DNA from: Phytophthora sp. 'mugwort'
Lineage: Eukaryota > Oomycota > Peronosporomycetes > Peronosporales > Peronosporaceae
Length of the DNA stretch: 64,000 bases
Reading direction: 5' to 3'
Assembly (NCBI GenBank): GCA_033558025.1
Contig: JAUCEF010000001.1
Coordinates: 372,001-436,000 of the forward strand
Both the position numbers and the translations under genes were made by a program. Within the stretch, counting starts at the first letter, position 1. Each line of letters opens with the position of its first letter. Below the pieces are notes generated by a model. The model saw only the letters and a list, made by a program, of their open reading frames with translations. It was not told the DNA's origin and ran no database searches. Below are positions 1 to 10,373 of the stretch, in pieces.

Positions 1-609
1 TCGCCCACGCGAGTGCTGGTACAGTAATGCATCGTGAAAGTACGCAATGGTTAGTGTTTCTGTGTAATGATGGATACGATTATGCTGTGACTGGTGTTTT
101 TGACACGTTGTCCTCGGAAATGGCCCTCCTTCGTCTTGCCCGCTTCAGGCGATGGGGCACTCAGGCCCAGTCTTGTATCTCATGGGGCGCGGGTTGGGAC
201 TAATCAGAGCTCGCCATTAGCGGACGCGTTGAGGGCGACACCCCCTCTGACCCGTTGGGCATTTGTTTGGCGCGGGAAAGGGATACACAAAATAGATGAC
301 GCTGGCGACGTCATCGATCATAGACTGCTGACTGCAAGACAATGCCTGTATTTGAATGGACAGTGCTGCTGGATGCCGAACGAGTGGCTATGAGTCGTGT
401 GCTTGTCTTCTGTCAGCAGAACTATGGTTCATGCTCATTTAGAACTTTCCTTCTTTACTGAGCAAGATGACTCCACTGACCCCGTCACCGACATCGTCCA
501 ACGCATAGGAAGCCCTCAACCTGGAGAAATGATGCCTCTCTACGTGCATATCTGACCAGCTTCACGACTAAGGATTCCGCTCGGCATGCAAGATATTCCG
601 CGTTAAAGT

Positions 610-1545
610 CCGCTCCAAAGCGCTAACATGGACAACAAGACCGGCTACGAGACTGTGCTCGTGAAGCTTGCGCCGAGAGACCGAAGAGGCTGCGCCCGAC
701 CAGCGCGACAAGTTGCTTCAGGGGTCGGAGGGACAGCTGGACCAAGCAAGTGGAGGCACGCGCAAACCAAGCACTGCAGTTTCCGGCTGCTGAATGTCCT
801 CTTCAGCGAGAGGTTTTGCGATCGCCTTGGTGGGATGGATACGCAGCCTACACGGCGCGAGCTCGATGTCGGTCCTGTTCGTGGACGTAACGCCTTTTAG
901 GCAGAATGTGGCGGCGGAATATGTCACGAAGAATGTCGAGTACGGTGGGCTGGTCTCGAAAGACGAGCGGTTTGATGGTATTGATCCTCGCCACGTGGTG
1001 CCTCACGACAGTCCAAAAATCAAACAGATCTGGAAGGACACGTCAACCAAGTACGCGGCAGCCCATGCTCGTGCTACGCAGTCAGGTTCTCATGAGTCGA
1101 CTTCTATGACTTTTGTACGGAGCAGCTGAATGCACTTTACGTGAGTGTGTGGCTATTGGTACGACCGCAGGCTTTCAGCGCCGCCGTGGGGAGCCTGCCA
1201 AAACACTGTCAAGTGGACATACATACTGAATCATCACCGTCGGCCGAAACCCACTGCTCCAAGCCGCGCACGAAGAAGCGCACGTCGGATGCCAATGAGC
1301 TGATCTCCTACTTGGAATCTCGATTTGGTTCTACGGAGAAGAATATGCAAGAGAAACATGAAAGCTTGCTGCCAAGCGTGCCCGAACATTCCCAGAGCTA
1401 GCGAAACTGACCAAGTCTGTGTGCCGCGACACAGCAGGACTCAGTAGCGCAAATGTCGGCCGGCTTGAGACGAAGGTGGAGGAATATGGGAAGCTCGTTG
1501 GAGCAATTGACGCATCGGATAAACAGTACAAGTGACTTTATTAGT
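610..1545 (+). pseudogene. Broken second ORF of a PIF/Harbinger element (oomycete Myb-associated type)
   Basis: Several plus-strand reading frames carry pieces of one protein. About 860-1105 encodes a stretch with FVDVTPFRQNVAAEYV, GIDPRHVVPHDSPKIK and KYAAAHARATQSGSHES; 1105-1400 continues with FYDFCTEQLNALY, VWLLVRPQ and a Lys-rich segment (KPRTKKRTSDANELISYLES). Frame changes and stops separate them. The pattern resembles the uncharacterised DNA-binding-type protein that I recall beside Harbinger transposases in Phytophthora. The convergent transposase remnant that starts just downstream supports pairing as the two genes of one element. The family assignment is from memory and is weak; the broken state is directly visible. 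Nothing gene-like was seen in 1-600. Confidence 0.4.
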
Positions 1546-2717
1546 TAGGCCTGAAGAGATTCTTCGTTTAATCTTATCAACCATTGAGTCGCGCATGAAT
1601 GGGTTTGTATCAATTTCCCTCGTTAGTGTCGCTAGTGCGTAGCCCAATAGCGATACAAAGGAGTTCCCTTGGCGCCTAACTAACCCTTGCTTAGTGCACT
1701 CCTCCACGATGTCGTAAGTCCCAATGCCAGCGTAGTGATGGTTCTGCACGAATTTGTGGAGCCGAGATGCACCTTGAACAATGCAGGGCACCTTGTCGAA
1801 AGCAACCAACAATGGGCGAGAAAATATTTGCCACCGTCCAGCTAAATGGCCGAACGACATCTCAATTCCGATCCTGAGCTGAGATAGATAGAAGTTGTAG
1901 GCATCCCGATGAGCATCTGTCGTCTCAGCACGCGTAAATGGTGTTAGCATGTGTATCACACACATACGCGTTGTCTCCAATTAAACAGAACCCGCTCTCC
2001 ATCTCGTTCATCTCGTCATGCAAAGCACTCTGCTGAAAAGCCCTGTTGTCGTTATAGCTACCGGTCTGGGCGACATTGACGTAGGTGAACCGACAATGGT
2101 AGTCACAGCACGCCTGTACGTTAGTCCCATAGCAGCGATAGTGTCCGCTATAATAGCGTTGTGATCCAATGCCACCAGTCTCTGCCAGCCACGGCGCTCT
2201 GGTTGCGCAAAGTCACCCATCCACACAGCCAACACAGCCTGCGAAGACTCCTTCAGCACTCAAAGTCTCAAACGCCGCGGCCGTTGCTTCCCGCGCTGTG
2301 GGCGAGCGTGGGAATACCAACCGTAACTCTCTCGCATCGTTAATGGCATCCACCACCAACTAGAAAATGTGATGGAAACAAAGCCTTACTGACGCCGGCG
2401 ATACGGCGAATGTCGTGCATTGAGCCTCCAGCCAGGAACCTTAACGTCAACTGGAGTGCGTTCTCGGCGGAGACCCAGCCCCTCCTCACCCACGCATGGG
2501 GCGAGCGAAACAATTTTAATGCGATCAAACCCTTCACTTGCACGAACGCGGACGCGGGCATGCGGTAGCACGCCTCAAACTGGCTTTCGGCCAGCAGCAT
2601 ATTAACTTCACGGTCCCATTTGAGCTTGGTGCGCACCCACAGCGGCGCTCGTGGGGCTGGTAGCAGCGTCGATAGCAGCAACCCCACCGACACGATCTGT
2701 TCCTCCATCGAAAGCAA
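1541..2717 (-). pseudogene. PIF/Harbinger-type DDE transposase, frameshifted
   Basis: Read on the minus strand from 2717. The N-terminal part (2717-2340) has EEQIVSVGLLLSTLLP, FEACYRMPASAFVQV and a helix-turn-helix-like stretch (GGSMHDIRRIAGVSKALF). The middle (2259-1985) contains LDHNAIIADTIAAMGLTYR followed by degenerate sequence and GDNAYAYV, which fits the second catalytic Asp region (GDxAY) of the DDE_Tnp_4 family. The C-terminal part (1980-1541) has YNFYLSQLRIGIEMSFG then HLAGRWQIF, the catalytic Glu block. At least two frame changes separate these segments, so no intact protein is made. Family transposases are about 350-420 aa, and the combined fragments cover most of that length. The host element probably also includes the convergent plus-strand ORF to the left. 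Confidence 0.75.
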
Positions 2718-3621
2718 GACTGAGGAGTGCTAGCCACCAAACGAGGCCTTGTCTATACACGGACGGATGTCGTGGGCTTCGCAGCTCTCGCCCCACATCC
2801 TGTCCAGCGGTGACGGGAGGATACAATACTGGCCCGAGGGGACGGAATTACTATTCAGAGACGGTTCGTTTAATCCCTAGACAAAGGAGGCATTTTGTCC
2901 CCATCGAGCGTGCTTTCAAAAGAAGGTGGAAAATGACCCTCTCGATGGAGGCAAAATACCTCCTTTGGCCCGAAAGGTCGTCAGAAACACCCTGTTTCAA
3001 ATCGAAGCGGGTAGGCAATGGATAGGGGTAAAACAATGCCCCTCCACTCCGACCCTCTAAAACCGCTTCAAACCCTTCTGAAGATGATGAATTTTACCCT
3101 TAAATGACTAAATCAGATATGAAACGGTTGATGGGCTGGTTGAAGGCAGCTGCACAAAATGCTCCGAGATTAAAAAGCCCGCCGTACCGACCAAGTTGCG
3201 CTCGGATCCAAGTTCGATAGAACCCGGTTCTTCAACAACGAGGCCGTCATTGCTGCTTTACCTGCTTTCAGCGCGGCGATAGGCTATGCTATCATTAATA
3301 GCAAAAGCCATGGCGAAGCCATCGCCTCGCGCTCAACAGTGTATTCGCTAATTGCAACCGTTGTACAGCTGATCGCAGAAAATTCTTTTGCCAACGTTAG
3401 CATGTTAGCATGTCACTGCCGAGGTAGATCGCCATTGTTTGGATTAGCCAGCTTCACTGTTGTGGCAGGAAAATGCACGGCAAAATCATTCTATCAGGGA
3501 ACATGCTCAGCAGCTAATTCGTGCACAGCCTGAGTCGATGATAGTATTATTTAAAAGTTATTGTGTGTTATATTGGCGCACGCGGTATTCCCCCCCCCCC
3601 CGCCCCGTCAATCTCCGCAAA

Positions 3622-4968
3622 CTAGATGACGTAGAATGCGTGAAAATATGAGTGCATTCGGGGCGCACTCTGTCGTACTGGGCCATCATTATGACTGTAG
3701 AGATCGGTCGGCGCATCCATCTCGAACCTTGGATCAAACTTCATGTTTTTCACAGTCTCCATCTCTTGTAGCGTTGCTGGGAGCAGCTGGTATAGGTCGA
3801 ATTCGGTAATCCCCTCACTCTCCGCAAAGTTCTCGAAGACAACATCCGCTGGGATATTTCCACCCTCTAGTGTTGTTAGCGCATTCCAAATAGGTTTTGC
3901 TGTTGTTCGGGGCAAGGCGCGGTAATACTCGATACTGCGTTGGAGAACGCCAATAGGTACTACGTGAATTTGCTTTTGGAACAAACTATCCAGCCAGCGG
4001 ACCTCATGGAGACCGACTTGTTGGTGGATGACTCGTTTACACACACGAGCCACAATATACGCAGTTCCGACTTGCCTAAATATTGACACCATTTTTTGTT
4101 ATCACCCACTTTCCTTTCGTAGGGGTATAAGCAACCAAACTGTTCACATATACCACGGTGATAGAGGTGCCGGCGTCGCCGCCTCACTACCAGCAGTATC
4201 AGCACTACCTCATCTAGCTCGCGACCCGTCGTCGTGAATGCCTGCTCCACGACCACTGCTACGTCGTTTTCCTTTTCCGCGGCGAGGGCGACCATAAATA
4301 CGTACATCTGTCTTGTTTTTAACGCCCTCAACCCGAGCTATCCTAGTAGCATCCCACAGAGTCATCATCATATGAATGTGGCATCGCCAACGCCTGACCC
4401 ACGACATCATCCGCTTCGGCGGGATCCAAAGCCACTTACGCAACCATCACTACGCACCCGCTCTCTATCAACACTGATTCCAGTTCGGCGCCAAGACGGC
4501 CGCTTTCACCAGCATCAAGATGAACGATGGCGCCGACCTGACGTGCATCTGACTCTTCATTATCTCCACAAGTATTTGAGCCAACTCCATCACCACCTTC
4601 ATCCCGTTCAACGCCGTACCGCCCAGCGCTACTATTGGGGCCGACATGAGCACCACTGCTAGTACCGTCCTCCCCTTGACGTTGATTTAGGCGTTCAAGA
4701 GCGACACCCTCTCGCGTAACAACGGGTAACCCAATTAGAGGTAGTAATCTCGCCATATCTCCATCACATCGAATTACCTGACCGGGTTGCTTGCAATAGA
4801 AGGAAACAAGTGGCTGATCTCTCTGCAAATAATCGACACCTTGTTCCCCGTCAGGATGGCAGCCAGGCTTGACATAACGAAATCGGCCATCCAGGCTGCG
4901 AAGAGGCGAAGGTTTAGCAGCTCATCCATCACGGCGTAGAGCACGCCAAATTGCTGAAATGTTGTCAT
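3622..4968 (-). pseudogene. piggyBac transposase N-terminal remnant
   Basis: The minus-strand frame 4092-3622 (156 codons) has RVCKRVIHQQVGLHEVRWLD, HVVPIGVLQRSIEYYRAL and a downstream block with LLPATLQEMETVKNMKFDP. The arrangement parallels the region before the catalytic domain of the piggyBac transposase at 12.2-13.6 kb (RVYRHVKKRKHASLFQILWL, HISVGLVELGIKNYIALTR) and what I recall of Phytophthora piggyBac proteins. Upstream frames (4331-3960, 4828-4436) are Gly/Glu-rich, with GGDGVGSNTCGDNEESD, also like the Gly-rich leader of the other copy. The catalytic domain (three Asp residues) is absent. The stretch 3030-3600 has no recognisable gene and includes a run of 12 C at 3590-3601. Confidence 0.5.
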
Positions 4969-5546
4969 CTACGAACAAACAATCAAGAACAGTTTGTATC
5001 TGCAGCGTTTGTATGACACTACTAACACACTCACCTCGCGAGGTAGCAGATATACCGGCACCCATACCCCGAGGCTGTATCAGCCGACGCTTAGCCAAGC
5101 TTTCAGTATCCAAAGGGGAGACCGCTTTCTTCCGCGTGGCATCTTTCGAAAGTGAGAGTTTCGCATGAACCTAATCATTGGTGAATACAAACATGGGGTT
5201 ACCGCAAACATGATACACAAATGGGAGGTAAATATAAGCTGGAAACATGGTGGCTGCTGCAACGCATCAGGATGAGATCAGCATGCGTACCTCATGAAAG
5301 ATATAGCGAAGATACGCAGCTCCCGCTGCCTCCTTGGAGCTTCCTTTAAGGCCTCGCGGCGATTGCATGGCGACCTCAGCCAATCACGTGAGGGCGGTGT
5401 CTTTTCAGATCTACGTCCCTGAAAAATATTTTGTTTTGTCCAATCAGCGCGATTTATCAGAAGTACCGTGGCCTCATGGAATGCCTCCATCGGATCTTCA
5501 ACTATGGTCACGTACTTATGCCCTGCATTATTCAATATTGGCGTCT

Positions 5547-5766
5547 CAGCACCGACTTGGGCTGCGGGAGATCGCCGACCACCATGCCTGCCCTTCTCCT
5601 CTGGGCTTGTGCGCGTTAGAATGCTCTGATTCCTTCGTCGAACAAACGGCGACACCGTTGATGCCTCCGAGTTCCACACTGACGACCTGCGCCTGCGTCA
5701 ATATCGGCCTCTTCAGCACTGACTTGGGCTGCGAGAAATCGCCCATCACCATGCCTGCCCTTCTCC
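5547..5766 (+). repeat. Direct repeat pair, 53 bp, offset 167 bp
   Basis: Positions 5547-5599 and 5714-5766 are near-identical (CAGCACCGACTTGGGCTGCG and on to CCTGCCCTTCTCC). They look like an old local duplication. The surrounding 5000-6200 holds open frames up to 243 codons but no recognisable protein family. Confidence 0.7.
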
Positions 5767-6209
5767 GCCGGAATTGCACCGGACTTGCACGCTATCAGAT
5801 CCCCCCCTTTCTTAATTTTTTACGCCGCCGAATCTGCACAGCGTCGACCTCTACCGTACAACTTGAGCTTGACCTCTGTCCGCGTCACAGACCCTTGCTG
5901 TCGACTTGCTCTGCGCGCGGAGGGTGTAGATATCGCACACATCATCACAACAGCCTTTTATGCATCACCACCAGGACCTTTGCTATCGGACCCGCTCGTC
6001 GTCCGCGTCGATTCCCCTGTCGAAAAGTCGAGTGGTATCTCAAGCTGTTCTTCAGTAACAACTGAAATATATCAGGTAGTTTTCAGCACATTTTGCACGT
6101 TTTGGTCGGGTTGCGGAGGGGCCGCACCGAAGAGTACTATATTACTCCTACCCAAATACCAGCCCCCTGGCAAATGATTGGCAGCGCACAAAAGTGGGTG
6201 AGCTGATGC

Positions 6210-6321
6210 GACCCTTCAAGCAGAAGGAGACATTCTGCTCCCATCAAGGGGGGGGTCAAGACGCACCTCTTTTGCAAACACTGTCGATGAGTGCAAAATG
6301 CCTACTTTGTCCGCGAAAGGG
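6210..6321. repeat. Subterminal palindrome of piggyBac-type end
   Basis: AGAAGGAGACATTCTGC near 6220 faces AAAATGCCTACTTTGTC near 6294, with a G-run at 6246-6253 and an asymmetric loop between. The same design occurs at 2880-2975. Confidence 0.5.
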
Positions 6322-6933
6322 TTAACATGTACCGATCGACTATCGGGTAACCATCGAAAGAGCGTTGCAGAACTATAAAAAAAAACGGCAAGTTAACTGT
6401 TAGCTGTTTCAAGACTGCATGGCTGTCTGCAACATCAAGATGAAAACGTTCAGCGAGAACTGTAAGGTGGCTCCTACGTATCTGTACAGCGTTACTGGTG
6501 CCACTCAAACGATATGTATTGATCGCACTGACTCATTCTGCACGTTGCACATTGATAGCATGTAGGCGTAGCGTAAATATATACCGTCATCCTTCTTTGT
6601 TTTCTCTTCCTTGTTTCACATTAACAATACAGAGTATAGACGTTATATTCGGATAGAGCGCTTACTAGGCGGTCTATTCTATTTGAACGTCTAGACGTGT
6701 AAAGACGGTAGGTTACAAGGATGAAATAACCAAGAAGGACGTTTTGCCACTAATATAAATTTCTCGAGAAATCGGAAGGCGATACTGTGAAAACAAAAAG
6801 GCCAAACTCATTGGAAAACAATTTGGTCACTACTGTAGAGTATTGCCATTTGTTAAATTTGGGTAAAAACAAAAAGTGCTCCAAACTTAAACGTGCTGGA
6901 ACATTACATTTCACTTGCCACCATTCGATTCGG

Positions 6934-8901
6934 ATGGAGGCGCTGTATGAGCGCGTGCTGGCGCACCTGCCGCCGGGCCAACTGCACGAGAGCTACAACG
7001 CCGTATTGGAGGAGGAATTTATGTTCAAAAACGCAGCAGTAGATAACGTTGTGGGTGCACTCGCCAAGTTAGAGGAGGTCCGCAATGCAATTGCGCAACT
7101 GGAACAAGGTCACGATTCGACAGGTGGACGCAGTGCCAGCGTGATGGCGGCGATGGCCAATGCGACCCTATTTTGCAGCGGGATATTGAGAAGAAATTGG
7201 ATGGATTGGCGATCGGAATGACTGTGAAGAAGCTGGAGAGGAAGCGGAAACGAGAGGCAAATCATCGAGTTGAACGAATGGGACCAATGGAGCGACAAGC
7301 AAGCCTAACGATTCAGTGGCTGAGCCGGATGTTGTGGCATCAGCAGAAGGGATTAGAATTGATATGGAACCGGCGAGTAGTAACAAGCAAGTGTGTGTGA
7401 CGATGGGTGTTCGTGTCAGTGCTGTAAGTGGAAGTGAACCAGTCTCAGGCACAAGTGTCGAGTCGAGTTCTGCACCTGTGCCAGAGAGTGAGAGCGACAG
7501 TAACGATGAGGAAGAGGTGGAAGACAGTGAAGCTGCTTGGAAGGCGTTGATGACCAATGTCACAATTGGAGAAATGGAGACACCGAGACCTGCGGAGTCC
7601 AAACAGCCCGAATCGGGTTAAAGTGATGTCCAGACTCACGATAAATCGGCAACTTACATGAAGACTATTGTGGAAGAAGTGGACAAATTGACTGCGCTCG
7701 ATCGTGCGTTTTTTTATTATCGAAGAAATTGTGGTCGCATCGAAAAAAAAATCGGTGGAAAAGAATGTTGGAGGAAAGCAGCAATCTAAAGTGACTTGCT
7801 CACTAACGATATTTGCTGGCTGGTGCGCTGGCGAATGTGAAAAACAAAGCTGTTATCTCAAATTGTATCGCAAATATATTGCGGCGGTGAAGTTGTATAT
7901 GAATCGGCTTCCAATAGCAGCCCAAAAGTCGGAACTTCAAAGGTAGGTTGCTGTCGCTTTACGGATTGATGTCCAGGAGCAGAGTCTTACGTGAACTTTG
8001 GTATTTTTGTTATGCGTATAGCTGTGTCGATAACATTTCGTTTGCGATCGCTAGTTGTAGACAACTTTCAAAAGGACGTCCTTCCCGCAAAGAAAAAAAA
8101 AGTGAATTTGTGGGGTTCCTGAATCGTGTGAATGCGCTATCTTTCACTGCACGAAGGACACAGCTCATTCCTGTGCTTGTTGCGAAAGAGACCTTGTCCC
8201 GTACTAATGAGTTACAGAGACAGTGTGTAGCTAAAGCTCTCGCCAAAGTTTTTCGGTGGCTGTGCGAAGATCCTCGCGATGAGGGCCAACTTCTTTATCG
8301 AATGTTCTAAGCCCAGCTGCTGTTTTTGCAAATCGGATTACGAAAGGTTTGACGACGATGAGCATTACCGGGTACGTATATATACATATATATATATATT
8401 TACTCAAGTGCAAGTGCTAACGCACGTTCACTTCTCTGACACACTAATTGATGTCAAATGTTGACGAGTAGTTTGGTCGATAGAATGTCGGCAGTCATTG
8501 AAAATCCAGCAAGCAAGAAAACCCACAAAGTTTTAGCTAAAATTCGTAATCGCGCCAATGAAGTATCCAAGAAGTTGAAAGCGATGCCTGGGGGGAATTC
8601 ATCCGCCGCCGAAACCGATAGACTCGCTGATAGTGTGGAGGCTTTGGTCGACCATGTGACGCTTGGGTGGAATTCTCGTCGAGATCTTAATGTTCACAAG
8701 TGCGTCATGTCGCTGCTACGGATTGTCGTGTTGGATCGTCATGGTACCAACTGGAGAAGTCGCCGTGATAAACGGTTAGCATTAATAGCCAAGTTTGAAA
8801 TCGAGGGTCTACCACCACGACGAGGACAACGTGCACCCCCGAAGGCTACCGCACTGACAAAAAAAATAGTGGCAAAATGCCGAGGGAGAAAATACGAATA
8901 G
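6934..8901 (+). pseudogene. 'LYERIL' family, copy 1 (unknown function), disrupted
   Basis: The ATG at 6934 begins MEALYERVLAHLPPGQLHES, followed by a conserved block with LAKLEEVRNAIAQLEQG and STGGRS, shared with copies at 21.4 and 23.1 kb. A frame change near 7170 moves into a Lys/Arg-rich segment (VKKLERKRKREANHR), and a further change leads into a Ser/Glu-rich acidic segment ending at 7620. Later frames (7704-7946, 7948-8310, 8458-8901) are Lys-rich and helical-looking and end with a basic tail. The AT-rich stretch 8371-8470 may be an intron (GTACGTATAT donor, CTAAC-like branch site). I do not recognise the fold. Compared with copy 3 the order N-terminal block, charged linker, helical C-terminal region is the same. 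Frameshifts suggest a pseudogene, though introns could explain some. Confidence 0.5.
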
Positions 8902-9249
8902 TATGCAGTGTTGGCACATACGACAAAGAAAATATAGCGGAATACGTACTGCTACTCTCGACATAACTGTACGCTATACTACAGCTAACTGGCGTACTTT
9001 CGGATCGATGTCGGTTATTTGTTTGCGCACCAGCATTAAACTACAGTGTACTAGCCACACTGATGGAGCGTGGTCAAACTCGTACTTCGAAGTCTGAGAA
9101 CCTTTTCGCTGTACCGCGTCGTGAACAAAACGGCTGCAACATGTACCGTATGATCTTCGAGCAAGTGCTACACAGGCAGGAACGTACTATAGAGGCGACT
9201 GATATTGCGTGTCATCTTCTTCCACGGTTTGTCCTAGAACGCCTCGAAA

Positions 9250-9318
9250 CAGTGACGTTTTCTACAAGATTGTCGACATTCGAATCGAACGTCGACAATC
9301 TTGTAGAAAACGTCACTG
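9250..9318. repeat. Perfect 28-bp inverted repeat with 13-nt loop
   Basis: The left arm 9250-9277 (starting CAGTGACGTTTTCTACAAG) is an exact reverse complement of 9291-9318. The loop 9278-9290 itself begins with the palindrome ATTCGAAT. It lies in a weak open frame (9063-9386) with no recognised family. Such a perfect arm in decayed DNA is recent or maintained. Confidence 0.95.
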
Positions 9319-10373
9319 CTGAGTATCGTGCGATCGTCCCCATCTCGTTTTGGCAGTTGTCTTGTCGAATCGTTTACTACATGTAGCTCAGTTTAAAAGA
9401 TTCTTCCCAAGAGGAGAACATTTCAACGTCAGCATGTCCGGACCCAAGCACAATTACAACAAGCGCTCGTAGCTCATTTTTGCATTACATTCAGGACTCA
9501 CTTAACCCTTTCGCGAGGAGCAGTCATAAGCTCTCCGATACTATACTATACAAAGTGAAGTCAAATCAATGTACGGGGTGTGCGTGCAAATCAAACACGA
9601 TGCAGCTGGCAGCGATGACTTCCGACCTAAAAGGGCGCAAATTCATCCTTTTAGGTTGTATTTTGATTGGTTCATAAGTGAACGTTTGGAGTGATCGAGG
9701 CCGATTGAGCCTTCTACTATTGTGATTGGTCAAAACAAAATGGTACAGCGTACCGCCGCGGAAATATAACGGCGAAAATTACGAAGATATTCGCCTCACC
9801 GACCGTTTTCTGGATGATGATGCGCTAGCGTTGACCGGAGGATGATGCTTGCGGCTTTTTGCGCGCTTAGATATCGCGCCATTATCTATCGGATGCATGT
9901 CTAGGTTCTGACTAAGCTACGGTTCTATATCTGGCTCGGTTTGGTCGCCGGCGCTCTCGCACATATTATCTATTTAGGTACTGCTACACATACCCAAGAT
10001 GCTTGTATACAGTACCTAGTGAGGTGCATGGCAATGAGTACATTGAGTACTCAATGCATGGGTGAGTACGGGTGCTGCATATATCTTCGTGTTCGTATGA
10101 TTCCGTAAAGGTGTTATCGTCAACGCTATGCAACTGTTGCATATCTTACACTTTGCATTGGAAAAGAGAATTGTGTATGCAACGCTTTGTCGCCAAATCA
10201 TGGCGCCCAAATTTTGGTTCGTCCTGTAAGTATTAATATCTCGGATGTTTGAATGTGTATTAAGCATGACGAATAATACAACGTCTGTATTTGTTATCCT
10301 ATATATTTGCAACAGATATACGGCGCGCGTCAGCATTCCATTAATTCCATTCGCATTTATAATCCGCCCGATA

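Larger units (their letters stand above)
2874..6321 (-). mobile_element. Deleted piggyBac-family element with TTAA flanks
   Basis: The right end reads CGCGAAAGGG then TTAA at 6312-6325; the left end reads TTAA then TCCCTAG at 2870-2880. These match, with decay on the left, the termini of the larger element at 9.5-15.8 kb. Both ends carry a subterminal palindrome: at 2880-2975 ACAAAGGAGGCATTTTG faces its inverted copy, and at about 6210-6315 a similar pair (AGAAGGAGACATTCTGC against AAAATGCCTACTTTGTC) appears. TTAA target duplication is the hallmark of piggyBac transposition. Between the ends lies only an N-terminal-like transposase remnant on the minus strand, so this would be an internally deleted, non-autonomous copy. 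Pairing of the two ends is inference. Confidence 0.5.

Noticed and set aside
5334..6065. 243-codon plus-strand open frame
   Set aside because: No recognisable domain, Cys/Arg-rich composition and containing a local DNA duplication; probably chance.
8371..8402. TA-rich tract as microsatellite or promoter
   Set aside because: Short TATATATA stretch most simply part of an intron in copy 1 of the unknown family.
9063..9386. 107-codon frame covering the hairpin
   Set aside because: No family resemblance, and the frame is partly formed by the inverted repeat itself.
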